Source: Candidatus Villigracilis proximus (GTDB lineage: Bacteria; Chloroflexota; Anaerolineae; Anaerolineales; Villigracilaceae). From it: a stretch of 49,037 bases of DNA. Positions 9,052-17,164 of the stretch are shown here, in pieces (within the stretch, counting starts at the first letter, position 1; each line of letters starts with the position of its first letter). The position numbers and the translations under genes are program-made. The notes beneath the pieces were generated by a model that saw only the letters and a list, made by a program, of their open reading frames with translations, ran no database searches and was not told where the DNA came from. Location: the NCBI GenBank assembly GCA_016715195.1, contig JADKBB010000043.1, forward strand, positions 1 to 49,037, given 5' to 3'.

Positions 9052-9472
9052 GGACAAAACCTTCAGCGTGGATTCTGCTTCCCGAAGCAGGAGCAATCTT
9101 CCCGTCGAGAATAAGGCGATCTTTTTCCATCAAGATGACCCGTTTTACATAGTGATGGACGAGTTTGAAATCCTGCGTTTGGATGTCGCTATCCTCATAG
9201 CCATTGCGATGGGCTAGGCGGCGCTGTTCACCCGTCTGCAGATCTTTGAGACCGATGCTGACCTTTTTGTTATTAATAAAAACGGATGGGGAAACCAGAC
9301 CGCAGAGGTTCAGTCCGCGCGCGCGGGCACGTCCAACCAGATCCTGGCACCAGAGGGTTTTCCCTGCCCCTCGCAGACCTGTGACCAGCAGCAGCCTGGG
9401 TTTATTTTTATTCGGAGAAATCAAACTCGCCAGCAGAGCGCCAGGCGAGTTTTTAGAGAGTTGCATAGCCAT
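9038..9472 (-). CDS. P-loop NTPase, THEP1/DUF2478-like, probably C-terminally truncated
   Basis: A 144-residue protein with a Walker A loop in LLLVTGLRGAGKTLWCQDL (about residues 27-45) and a GLVSPSVF...VSIGLKDLQTGEQRRLA segment typical of THEP1-like nucleotide phosphatases. Family members normally continue to a Walker B with DE and a further 40 or more residues. Here homology ends around TQDFKL, and the remaining residues look like frame read-out over the methyltransferase start. A frameshift or deletion near 9160 is likely. AAAAGGAGC precedes the ATG and lies directly after the riboswitch stem, so translation could be riboswitch-controlled. Confidence 0.6.
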   Translation of the reverse strand: MAMQLSKNSPGALLASLISPNKNKPRLLLVTGLRGAGKTLWCQDLVGRARARGLNLCGLVSPSVFINNKKVSIGLKDLQTGEQRRLAHRNGYEDSDIQTQDFKLVHHYVKRVILMEKDRLILDGKIAPASGSRIHAEGFVHVAS

Positions 9473-9487
9473 TGGCTCCTTTTCAAT

Positions 9488-9603
9488 TCGATCCCGTTTG
9501 TCTTCAGGATCTCGGGAGGCATCCCTGTTTCCGGGGAGACCCTTGCCCCCTTGCGGGGACCGTCCGCTTTGCCGTGACTTGCGTGGTAGGCAAAATGGAT
9601 CGG
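9488..9603 (-). ncRNA. Molybdenum cofactor (Moco) riboswitch candidate
   Basis: On the - strand the block GGAAACAGGGATGCCTCCCG (9532 to 9513) matches the most conserved part of the Moco RNA motif, in which a GGAAA tetraloop-receptor-like segment precedes ATGCCTCCC. A closing helix pairs CGATCC near 9602-9597 with GGATCG at 9494-9489. A GC-rich hairpin (GTCCCCGCAAGGGGGC) lies inside. The 3' side ends about 15 bases before the NTPase ATG, next to its AAAAGGAGC site, so ligand binding could hide or expose the ribosome site. The Moco RNA family is known upstream of cofactor synthesis, molybdate transport and molybdoenzyme genes. The call rests on motif recognition and pairing seen by eye, not a covariance search. 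Confidence 0.75.
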
Positions 9604-9690
9604 AGTGTTTTTTTATGAGACGAAATTCGTCTGTTTTTATGATAATGGCAGATGAGTTTTTCTACATCATCATTCCGGGGTATTTTGTCT

Positions 9691-9708
9691 CTCACCCAAG
9701 TGGGTGAG
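9691..9708. terminator. Short palindromic hairpin after the second tatA/B
   Basis: CTCACCCA-AG-TGGGTGAG, 8-bp perfect arms, begins five bases after the TatA/B stop on the - strand. There is no T run, so it is more likely a 3'-end stability or processing hairpin than a classical terminator. A near twin lies at 21343-21360. Confidence 0.5.
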
Positions 9709-9713
9709 CAGAC

Positions 9714-9929
9714 CTATTTTAGAAAATCCTTCTTGACCTTTTCCATTTCGTCAAGGATGTCCAACTCCGCTTTCAATTCGCTGGAAAGGGAAGTGAAATA
9801 GGATTTTACGTTCTTGATGAACTTGCCGATCTCTCGCGCCGAACGCGCCAGGCGTTCCGGTCCGAGGATGATGGCTGCCAGTAAGACGATGACGATCAGT
9901 TCGTTGCCGCCGATCCCAAAAATATCCAT
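9714..9929 (-). CDS. Sec-independent translocase TatA/TatB-type protein (second copy)
   Basis: 71 residues. MDIFGIGGNELIVIVLLAAIILGPERL is the single N-terminal helix with the FG hinge, followed by an amphipathic helix (ARSAREIGKFIKNVKSYF) and a charged tail. The GPERL motif is closer to TatB than to the first TatA at 10735-10908. It starts one base after the tatC stop, so the three genes form a complete Tat translocase for folded, cofactor-loaded proteins. The obvious client in this cluster is the twin-arginine molybdoenzyme at 18724-21135. Confidence 0.9.
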   Translation of the reverse strand: MDIFGIGGNELIVIVLLAAIILGPERLARSAREIGKFIKNVKSYFTSLSSELKAELDILDEMEKVKKDFLK

Positions 9930-9930
9930 G

Positions 9931-10725
9931 TCAACCTCTGCCGACGATCGCGGCTAAAACAATGCTGATAAGGTACAACCCCATCAGCGGCGCCATGACC
10001 AAGCCCATGTTGACCGGGTCCACTGTCGGGGTGACAGATGCGGCGACGATCGCCATGATCACGATGGCATAGCGCCATCCGCTCGCGAGTTGTTTCGCCG
10101 TGACGAATTTCAACTTCGCCAGGAACATGATGATCATTGGCATTTCAAAGCAGACGCCGATCCAGAACATGAGGCTGGTGACGAATTCAAAATAGTTTTC
10201 CGGGCGTACCTGGGTGGTGATGCCCATGAAGCCGGTCAGGAAGGGGATGGCGGTGGGCAGCATCACGAACCAGGTGAATGCGACTCCGCCCGCGAAGAGC
10301 AAGGTGGCGAATGGAACCATGACGAGCAGCCAGCCGCGCTCGTTGCGTTTCAACCCCGGCAGGATGAATGCCGTGATCTGATACACGATGACCGGCATCG
10401 CAAGCACAAACCCGCCGAGCAGGGAGACCTTCATGAAGATGGCGATATTCTCGGTCAGTTCGATGGAGACGAGCTTTGACATCCCGCCGATGGGCGTAGC
10501 AAGGTAGCCAATGACCTGCTCGGAGAATACGAAACTGATGCCGGTGGCGATCATCAATGCCAGGAACGCCTTGAAGACCCGCATCCGCAGTTCGTTGAGG
10601 TGATTGAGCAGCGGCGCGGAACCTTCCAGTTGAACGCTGGCTTTTTTATGGGCACGCCCAAATGCGCGAAATACATCGCGCCATTTACGTTTGTCCTTCT
10701 TTTCAGCGGTCACATTTGCGGTCAC
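9931..10725 (-). CDS. tatC: Twin-arginine translocase subunit TatC
   Basis: A polytopic membrane protein of 264 residues that recognises twin-arginine signal peptides. It has a charged cytoplasmic N-terminus, the family motif LLNHLNELRMRVFKAFLAL (about residue 39), KVSLLGGFVLAMPVIVYQITAFILPGLKRNER and FEMPMIIMFL, with six predicted helices. The start is a GTG at 10725, nine bases after the first tatA stop; a second in-frame GTG at 10713 is possible. It sits between two TatA/B genes in the molybdoenzyme cluster. Confidence 0.95.
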   Translation of the reverse strand: MTANVTAEKKDKRKWRDVFRAFGRAHKKASVQLEGSAPLLNHLNELRMRVFKAFLALMIATGISFVFSEQVIGYLATPIGGMSKLVSIELTENIAIFMKVSLLGGFVLAMPVIVYQITAFILPGLKRNERGWLLVMVPFATLLFAGGVAFTWFVMLPTAIPFLTGFMGITTQVRPENYFEFVTSLMFWIGVCFEMPMIIMFLAKLKFVTAKQLASGWRYAIVIMAIVAASVTPTVDPVNMGLVMAPLMGLYLISIVLAAIVGRG

Positions 10726-10734
10726 GGAAAACGC

Positions 10735-10908
10735 CTATCCTTTTTTCTCGCTGGCGTCGGAGGGTTCTTCATTGCCTTTCAGCCCATTGCGGAAGTTGTT
10801 CATGCCCTTGCCCAGTTCGCCTGCGATCTTGCTGATGCGTCCCACGCCGAACAATAGGACGAGGATGACGAGGATGATGATCAATTCTGTGGTTCCAAGA
10901 TGAAACAT
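10735..10908 (-). CDS. tatA: Sec-independent translocase TatA (first copy, 57 residues)
   Basis: A short gene easily missed by length filters. It translates as MFHLGTTELIIILVILVLL continuing FGVGRISKIAGELGKGMNNF and an acidic/basic tail ending in KKG. This is the TatA layout: one short helix, an FG hinge and an amphipathic helix. The ATG at 10908 follows AAGGAGAAATAAC, which lies right after the stop of the radical SAM gene (10920). It would form the oligomeric pore of the Tat system with TatC next door. Confidence 0.92.
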   Translation of the reverse strand: MFHLGTTELIIILVILVLLFGVGRISKIAGELGKGMNNFRNGLKGNEEPSDASEKKG

Positions 10909-10919
10909 GTTATTTCTCC

Positions 10920-12245
10920 TTATATATCTTTTGAAAGACGGAATGTCTGTGGTGTGGTGATATCCACTTTGAGCTCGCGCAAGACCGGTTCGTCATTGCG
11001 CGCTTCGATCACATGACTGGCGATCCCAACATCGACGTTGAGCTTTTTCAAGCTGCTGATCTGGTTGACGTGGAATTCCAGGCTGTTTTGTTCTTCACTG
11101 AGGACGTACTCGCGATAGCCTGCCTTGTCGAACACTTGCTTCACGGCGGGAATATCCTCACCGAAGACCTTGGCGGTCTTGAGGAAGTAATCGCGCTGTG
11201 AAAAATGGATGCGTGCAGGCAGGCGCTGTCCGCCGTTTTGTTTGTAAAGCTGACCGGTATGTTTGTTCTCCAATGAGCAATAATGCACGCCAAGCTTCAA
11301 TCCCTTTTCGAGCGCAAAATCGACCAGATCCAGGCAAACCAATTCACTGCCCGCGATGGGAAGTCCGCCTGCATACCAGTAGTCGTACAGCACGCGGAAC
11401 GGTCGCGCCTTGACCTTGTATCCCTTCTCGCGATAGGCTTCGATATTATTCAACGGGAAGCAGAACTCCAACAGGTTGACACCAAAGATGCCCAACTCTT
11501 CAAGACGCAGCAGAACATCCTTCATCTCTTCCAGCGTGTTCGGCAGGACGGGCATCTCTACCATCACGCTCGGGATGTACTCGCGCGCGAGGGCGATGCG
11601 ATCATAGGTGTGCATCTGTCCCTTGGCGAGATCGTGCATGCGGATGCTGAAACGGATTTCCTTCAAGCCGGACTTTTGCAATTCTTCCAATGTCGTGCGG
11701 TCAATATGATCGCCGCTGGTGTAAAGACGCGTGTGCGAAGCGGGATACAGTTCGCGCGCGTGCTCGAAGAAGCGATAGGTCTCTTCTTTGTGCAGGAGCG
11801 GCTCGCCTCCGGTCAACGCGATGTGCCCAAGCGCAGATTTCGATGTGTGGGTCTCGTCAAGTTCCGCGACCACGTCACGGGTGTGTTCGCGGAAGTATTC
11901 GTAATTTTCCTGGTTGGGGTTGAAGCAATAAAAACAATCGCGATGACATTTCAACGAAATGAAAAATGTCGAACTGTTCGTGCCGGTCTGACAGGCGACA
12001 CAGGAAGGCGAGATGCGATTGGTGTAAATGCTCTTGTCGCCGTTGCGGATGGTTGCGCTCTTCTTCCGCAGCGCTTCGGTCTTTTCCGCCACGAGCGCGG
12101 TCGTATCTTCACTATCGACCTCGAGTCCCATTGCTTTTACCCGATCCATAAAATCCTGATAGATCTGCACGTAGATATTTGCATACTCGCGCAGTGCCGG
12201 GTTTTTGATTTCGAGCAGGCTGGATCTTGTTACATCTACGATCAT
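10920..12245 (-). CDS. Radical SAM protein of the molybdoenzyme cluster
   Basis: About 441 residues. The [4Fe-4S]-binding signature CHRDCFYC (C-x3-C-x2-C) lies near residues 98-105, followed by GHIALTGGEPLLHKEET, the GGE motif that contacts SAM. An upstream pair (CVACQTG) could bind an additional ion. The start at 12245 forms an ATGA overlap with the polyferredoxin stop, and a longer reading from 12323 would overlap that gene by 82 bases. It resembles the pyruvate-formate-lyase-activating-enzyme or MoaA-like part of the superfamily, but I cannot assign a substrate. The neighbours suggest a maturation or modification role for the molybdoenzyme, cofactor or cytochromes. Confidence 0.85.
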   Translation of the reverse strand: MIVDVTRSSLLEIKNPALREYANIYVQIYQDFMDRVKAMGLEVDSEDTTALVAEKTEALRKKSATIRNGDKSIYTNRISPSCVACQTGTNSSTFFISLKCHRDCFYCFNPNQENYEYFREHTRDVVAELDETHTSKSALGHIALTGGEPLLHKEETYRFFEHARELYPASHTRLYTSGDHIDRTTLEELQKSGLKEIRFSIRMHDLAKGQMHTYDRIALAREYIPSVMVEMPVLPNTLEEMKDVLLRLEELGIFGVNLLEFCFPLNNIEAYREKGYKVKARPFRVLYDYWYAGGLPIAGSELVCLDLVDFALEKGLKLGVHYCSLENKHTGQLYKQNGGQRLPARIHFSQRDYFLKTAKVFGEDIPAVKQVFDKAGYREYVLSEEQNSLEFHVNQISSLKKLNVDVGIASHVIEARNDEPVLRELKVDITTPQTFRLSKDI

Positions 12246-13417
12246 GAGCGGGATTCTCGTAATACTTTCTTCGGCATCATCGAGCCGAATGGATGAGCGC
12301 GGCGATACTCGCACAGCGGACATAACTTCATGCCATCACGTGCCGCCATTAATGACTTGCATCGGTCACACCGGACTAGGGAACCTGATTCGACGACCTG
12401 AGCTTCTTTCACGCCGAAAACTTCTTCAAAGATCGGCGCATGGTTTAGTGAAATTGCATCCGGCAGGCAGACATGCTCGCAAAGATCGCAGCCGATGCAG
12501 TTCTGCGCCGAGAATGTCAGGCGGTAGGTCATCGCTTCGTCGTTCTTTTCGAAGCGCAGTGCCTCGGTGGGGCAGGCTCGTCCACATGTGCCGCAGGCAG
12601 TGCAGGCTTGTGAGATGGTGAGCGTGGCGAAGTTTAATTCATTCAAGCCAGCACTCGAATCTAATTCAGGTAAGTGTGAAACCGCAGAAAGTAATCTCAA
12701 TCTGTCGCGTCCCGGCTGGCGTTTGGATGCGGTGACACCGTTCTCCATCGCGCGCGCTAATGCCACTTGACCCTGCTTCGCCATCATGCGGAATAGGTCA
12801 CGGCGCGAAAGCGGTGGATTCTTCGCGCCCCACAGCGGACGTTCCACAGGCGTTTCGATCTCGTCTACGCAGATGATGGAGATGTCTTTTTCATTTGCCG
12901 ATAAAAAACGTGTCGCTTTTTTGGTTTGCAGATGAAGCTGCGAGTGAAGCGAATGCCACTTACAGTCCGAGCAACTGTCAGCGCGGAGGGTGATGCGTTT
13001 TATTCCCAATGCTGAGAGTGCCAGCAAAGCGCCAGTTCCCAAGCCCGCGAGGCATCCGTGAATTTGAATCCCGATGGATTCTGAACCGACGCCGCTTTCG
13101 GGGTGCGGGTGAAGTCCGCAGAGAAGTTCAACGGTCTGATCTTCGATGTGCGTAGCGGAAGTCAATAAATCAGCCACATCGTCATCCGCGTGAAATGCGC
13201 CGACTGGACAGACAGGCAAACACGCGAGGCAGGATTCGCATTTTTCCGAGTCAAGTGACGGCGGCTTGCCGATGACGATGGCTTGAACGGGACAAATCTC
13301 AAAACACGCCGCGCAATCCGAATGCTGGTCCTGCGCGTGCAGGCAGCGTTTCGGATCCAAAGTTATCTGGGAACGGTCGATGGAAGCGAACCGTTCGGCG
13401 GCGTTCAATAAACTCAC
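12242..13417 (-). CDS. 4Fe-4S polyferredoxin-like protein
   Basis: 391 residues. The N-terminal pair of clusters is CAACFEICPVQAI and CESCLACLPVCPVGAF. A middle domain without clusters has a short cysteine set (CSDCKWH). The C-terminal pair is CTACGTCGRACPTEAL and CIGCDLCEHVCLPDAI, followed by two CxxC pairs that could form a zinc ribbon (CDRCKS, CPLCEY). It is cytoplasmic, with no signal peptide or helix. It overlaps the TorD-like gene by ATGA upstream and the radical SAM gene downstream, so the three are translationally coupled. It could supply electrons to the radical SAM enzyme or act in molybdoenzyme maturation; the role is inferred. Confidence 0.85.
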   Translation of the reverse strand: MSLLNAAERFASIDRSQITLDPKRCLHAQDQHSDCAACFEICPVQAIVIGKPPSLDSEKCESCLACLPVCPVGAFHADDDVADLLTSATHIEDQTVELLCGLHPHPESGVGSESIGIQIHGCLAGLGTGALLALSALGIKRITLRADSCSDCKWHSLHSQLHLQTKKATRFLSANEKDISIICVDEIETPVERPLWGAKNPPLSRRDLFRMMAKQGQVALARAMENGVTASKRQPGRDRLRLLSAVSHLPELDSSAGLNELNFATLTISQACTACGTCGRACPTEALRFEKNDEAMTYRLTFSAQNCIGCDLCEHVCLPDAISLNHAPIFEEVFGVKEAQVVESGSLVRCDRCKSLMAARDGMKLCPLCEYRRAHPFGSMMPKKVLRESRS

Positions 13418-14118
13418 AGCGTGACCTCTTTTGGCATTTTGATCTCAAGCGTTTCGGCAATGGCGAGCAATGCGCCGTGCGTGAGATGCGCGATACCGCG
13501 GTAGAAATCGGTGGCGGCATGCTGCTTGACGAGCTTTGCCCAAGCTGGTCCCCAGCGCAGAAGATGCTCGGAGAGAAATTCGCGCTGGGCTTGCAGGATA
13601 TCGTTTAATTTATTTTCGTCATTCAGTTCGATGGCTTGTAATGCCAGTGAAGCCAGATGCGCGATGAACAGCATTTCGAGTCCGATATGGTCATCGGGTT
13701 CCTTGTTGATGCGTTCCGCCTGCAAACCGAAACGCGCGTACCATTCGCGGACTTGCAGGGTCTGTTCCTGGAATACCATCCTTTCGCGATTGTAATAAAC
13801 CGATTCCCAGGGGGGTGTGCGGTGGACATCCAGCCCAATGAACAGGCGGGTGTAATCGAGCTTCAGTTCTGCAAACTCTGTTTCTAAGATGCCGTTCGTT
13901 TGAGCCGTGCTCCATTGTTGAAGAATTTCGAAGCCGCGGATGATTTCGGGTTGCTCGGCGCCAAAAGGGATTTCGGAAAAAATTTTTTCGAATACCAATC
14001 CTTCGAGCCATTTGGCATCCGGTTCGTTGTAGAGCACCTTACCCAATAATCTCAACAATAAATTTTCACCCACCAGAGTCGTTGTCAGATCGTCAGTGAC
14101 TACAGCTTCATATTTCAT
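13414..14118 (-). CDS. TorD/DmsD-family molybdoenzyme chaperone
   Basis: An all-helical cytoplasmic protein of 234 residues. The family signatures are YTRLFIGLDVHRTPPWESVYYN and KEPDDHIGLEMLFIAHLA (the E-P-D-H motif). TorD/DmsD proteins bind the twin-arginine signal of a DMSO-reductase-family enzyme and hold it until the molybdopterin cofactor is inserted. The start is placed at MKYEAVV (14118), because GGAG is seven bases upstream; an ATG four codons earlier has no ribosome site. The client is very likely the DmsA-like protein in the same cluster. Confidence 0.9.
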   Translation of the reverse strand: MKYEAVVTDDLTTTLVGENLLLRLLGKVLYNEPDAKWLEGLVFEKIFSEIPFGAEQPEIIRGFEILQQWSTAQTNGILETEFAELKLDYTRLFIGLDVHRTPPWESVYYNRERMVFQEQTLQVREWYARFGLQAERINKEPDDHIGLEMLFIAHLASLALQAIELNDENKLNDILQAQREFLSEHLLRWGPAWAKLVKQHAATDFYRGIAHLTHGALLAIAETLEIKMPKEVTL

Positions 14119-14133
14119 ATGTGTCTCCAAATA

Positions 14134-17100
14134 TTAATTGTGTGGTTTTTTAAAGCCGTATTTCCATGATGAGTATATTACTCCGATTAACAATGCCACA
14201 ATAGCAATCGGTACTAAGATATAGGTTACAAATGTAATCACTTGGGCAATGTTTATTCCTAATCGGGCGAACCAGTCGCGAATCCGGGATCCCAGGGAAG
14301 GCTCCCAGGTGTTTTGAAGGGGAGAAATCGGATCGGGGTGCAACGCCGCAAACACCGTTTCATCGTATGGTACGGGGATCGGCTGGAACGATTCAGACAG
14401 CGCAGCCATTTGTCCGCTGCCCAATGCGACTTCATATCCATCGTCGGTTCGGAGGGTGGCTTCACCTTCAGACAGGTAGATCCAGCCGCCTTGCAGGGGC
14501 GAAAATTCCACAGCAAACGTGCCACTCTTCAACGTAATTTGGATACCGGCAACGGATACATTCAAAGATTCTTCAACTTCATTGTTTCCCCATATCCAGC
14601 CTTTCTTCAATGTGATGTTGCCGTTATCTTCTTCAAAATCCGTTTCTGAAGGGAGGATGACCCTACCGTTGCCCCAGGGTTGAATGTGTGTGTCTGGACG
14701 CAGGACTAGGGCAAAATTTTGCGAACTGGATGCGGGTGCCACTTTTGCCTGACTATAGTATCCGGGAACATCAGCGATCACTGTGGTTTTTGATGAGTCC
14801 CAGCCGGACAGCGTGTATGTTCCGCTCAGCGGGTTCAATTGCGTGGTTGTTTCCGAGTTGGATGTGACCCATCCAAAAGGCAGAAAGTTTCCATCCTCGT
14901 CCTGAATGATTCCCGAGATGGCAGACGTGGTCGATTTATCCAACTTGATACTAATGGAGGCTTCTGCTTCTTTTGTCAGATCCACCTGGATCGCTTCCGC
15001 TTTATAGCCGAATCTGTCAAGCGCCGGGTCGACGAAAACTCGATATTCGCCGCCTGGCAGCCGGTCAAAGTTGAACGCATTGTTTTCAATGGCTGCTTTT
15101 TGATATGCGCCATCCGGCAGGTGAACAGCCCAAATATCCAGCGCTTCGGAAAGTTCCGCGCCGCTGATTTTCCCGCTGATCTGACCGCTCATTTTCTTTA
15201 CATAAATTGTGACCCGATCATGGCGGGTGGCTCCGGCAGGCAGTTCCAGAAAAACAGGCTGCACACTTTCGTAGAGATACCCGCCCAGCATGGCAGGTGG
15301 GATTGTGATCTTGTAGCTGGTTGGGAACTGAGATAGCGATTCCAAAGAGAGACTGGCAACCCCATCCGCGCCGCTGATCTGGCTTGAATATCGGTTGCGC
15401 CATTCGTACAGGATGGTCGTGGCGTGAATTGGCAAGTCAGCGATGGGGTCGCCGCTTTCCTCGTCCACAACCTGAATTTCCACCAATGCGTTTCCACTGG
15501 TATCGACAGTGACCCAGCGCTCATCGGTAGCTTTTTGTCCATCGGACAAAGCTGCTGTAATCACAAAATGGACTTCGCCAATTGGAAAAAATATCTGGCT
15601 TTCAAAATCCTCATGACAAAGGGAGCAATCCGGGTCTGCCGCCTTGGCTCCAGCCACGATGGTAGCGCCAGCGGGATTAATAGCTGCTTTGAAAGTAAAG
15701 TTGCCGTCCTGATCTGGCTGTGTGAATAACTCTCCAACCAATTCCCTATCAGACCATATTTCCATTTGTACGGTAACGTCCGTTTTGTCGCCCGGATAAA
15801 ATACATGCCCTTTGACAAAGACCGGCGACATATTAATTCCGTTGGAATACAGGATTTCCCCATTGGTTGGATAGTTGATATGGACGGCTATATTTTCCGA
15901 GGAAATCGGAACCCCGATTGAGTGGGTTGGGAAGGAAAACGAAATATTCGAAATTGCCTGTGACGAACGCGGAAAGGAAACACACCAATTCATACTTATT
16001 CCGCTGGGATGACACGTTTCGCAACTGACCTGAATGACCCTGGGCGGCGCGTTGAATCCGCGCGGGTGGTGACAGTCGCGGCAGTCACTCGAAGTTGGCG
16101 GCTGGGGAACGGCTGGTATTTCCTGGTCGAGCTGCCATAATCGGGCAGTATTGTCGCTTGAGGTGGAAGCTAACACGTTTCCATCGGGGGAGAATGCAAC
16201 ATCGTAAACAAAATCAGTATGCCCGACCAAGGTGCGCATCAGACTGCCGTCAGTCGTATTCCACAATTTGACCGTGGTATCCACGGAACCGGTCGCCAAA
16301 ATGGTTCCATTCGGTGAGAAGTCGAGTCCAAGTATGCTGGATTGATGACCGGAGAGGACAAAATCCATCTGCCCAGATTCCACGTCCCAAATCCGCGCAG
16401 TGGCATCGAACGCACCGGAAGCCAGTTTTTTACCGTTCGGCGAGAATCCCAGGCTTCGCACCCAATCCTTGTGACCAGTCAATGTTTTTATTGTGGTCCC
16501 ATCCGAAACTCGGATGAGTAGGATACTTGAATCTTGTAAACCCACTGCCAGATTTTGGGCATCGGGTGAAAGCGCCACGACCCTGGGTCCGGTTAGGTTA
16601 TCGATCGTTAATTTCAACGACCCATCGTTCATATTCCATATGTTGAGTACATTATCGTCACCAACGGTGACCAGTGTCTTTCCGTCGCGTGATATCGCAA
16701 TGCTTCGCACCCAGTCAGTATGTTTTTTTTTAATTACCCACAGGGAAGTACCTTCTGGCAACTGCCATGATTGAATTGTGCCATCGAAAATACCGGCAAC
16801 AATGGTGCCCCCGTCGGGGGAATATGCTACACTGCGAGCCCAATGTTCGGTCTCTATAAAACCTTCACGAGATAATGAATTTGAATTAAATAGATAAACC
16901 CCTGAAGACCCGCCGATTGCCACCTGTTTACCGTTTTGGGAAAATGAGATCGCGACCCCATGTTCATAGCCGCTGGAAGAAAGGTCGATAATTTGAACAG
17001 AATTTTCTGAATAGAAATTTTGTGATAATCCGGTGACTGGTAATCCAAAAAGAAATAACCCGCCCAGTAATACAAACTGTATGACACCTTTAATGGACAT
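14134..17100 (-). CDS. WD40 propeller / c-type heme / FecR-like membrane protein
   Basis: About 988 residues with an unusual domain order. A signal peptide (MSIKGVIQFVLLGGLFLFG) is followed by a WD40 beta-propeller of about seven repeats (roughly residues 35-330, e.g. GHKDWVRSLGFSPNGKKLAS). Two heme-binding motifs CRDCH and CETCH follow near 338-365, and a third, CSLCH, near 493. Next come carboxypeptidase-regulatory-like beta domains (about 540-830), a FecR-like segment (EGEATLRTDDGYEVALGSGQ, about 870) and a C-terminal helix (ITFVTYILVPIAIVALLIGV) with a short basic tail. It would be exported and anchored outside the membrane. The position beside the dmsC-like gene suggests a periplasmic or surface electron-transfer or scaffold role. 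The N-terminal residues before 17100 cover a hairpin and are excluded. The start has only a weak ribosome site. Confidence 0.8.
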   Translation of the reverse strand: MSIKGVIQFVLLGGLFLFGLPVTGLSQNFYSENSVQIIDLSSSGYEHGVAISFSQNGKQVAIGGSSGVYLFNSNSLSREGFIETEHWARSVAYSPDGGTIVAGIFDGTIQSWQLPEGTSLWVIKKKHTDWVRSIAISRDGKTLVTVGDDNVLNIWNMNDGSLKLTIDNLTGPRVVALSPDAQNLAVGLQDSSILLIRVSDGTTIKTLTGHKDWVRSLGFSPNGKKLASGAFDATARIWDVESGQMDFVLSGHQSSILGLDFSPNGTILATGSVDTTVKLWNTTDGSLMRTLVGHTDFVYDVAFSPDGNVLASTSSDNTARLWQLDQEIPAVPQPPTSSDCRDCHHPRGFNAPPRVIQVSCETCHPSGISMNWCVSFPRSSQAISNISFSFPTHSIGVPISSENIAVHINYPTNGEILYSNGINMSPVFVKGHVFYPGDKTDVTVQMEIWSDRELVGELFTQPDQDGNFTFKAAINPAGATIVAGAKAADPDCSLCHEDFESQIFFPIGEVHFVITAALSDGQKATDERWVTVDTSGNALVEIQVVDEESGDPIADLPIHATTILYEWRNRYSSQISGADGVASLSLESLSQFPTSYKITIPPAMLGGYLYESVQPVFLELPAGATRHDRVTIYVKKMSGQISGKISGAELSEALDIWAVHLPDGAYQKAAIENNAFNFDRLPGGEYRVFVDPALDRFGYKAEAIQVDLTKEAEASISIKLDKSTTSAISGIIQDEDGNFLPFGWVTSNSETTTQLNPLSGTYTLSGWDSSKTTVIADVPGYYSQAKVAPASSSQNFALVLRPDTHIQPWGNGRVILPSETDFEEDNGNITLKKGWIWGNNEVEESLNVSVAGIQITLKSGTFAVEFSPLQGGWIYLSEGEATLRTDDGYEVALGSGQMAALSESFQPIPVPYDETVFAALHPDPISPLQNTWEPSLGSRIRDWFARLGINIAQVITFVTYILVPIAIVALLIGVIYSSWKYGFKKPHN

Positions 17101-17115
17101 GATCAGCCTATTCAG

Positions 17116-17145
17116 CATGTGGGGCGGGATTGCCCGCCCCACATG
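17116..17145. terminator. GC-rich 13-bp hairpin between dmsC-like and WD40 genes
   Basis: Perfect arms 17116-17128 and 17133-17145 around a 4-base loop, 19 bases after the dmsC-like stop on the - strand. There is no T run. It could attenuate or process the transcript so that the WD40 gene is expressed at a different level from the dmsABC-like genes. Confidence 0.6.
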
Positions 17146-17164
17146 GTATTTCATGCGTCTGGAG

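Noticed and set aside
8455..9096. Methyltransferase start at 9096
   Set aside because: The extra residues lie within the NTPase gene and before the typical N-terminus; MSHPDAMIW at 9051 fits better.
9618..9632. Palindrome AGACGAA-A-TTCGTCT considered as terminator
   Set aside because: No gene ends there; the T run on the + strand has no upstream + gene. It may be part of the promoter region of the riboswitch unit, but nothing more supports it.
11283..12296. Long open frame on the + strand (337 codons)
   Set aside because: It lies opposite the radical SAM gene, has no recognisable domain or ribosome site, and the - strand protein has clear catalytic motifs.
17101..17154. N-terminal extension of the WD40-heme protein
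   Set aside because: It is encoded by the GC-rich hairpin and precedes the signal peptide, so it is unlikely to be translated.
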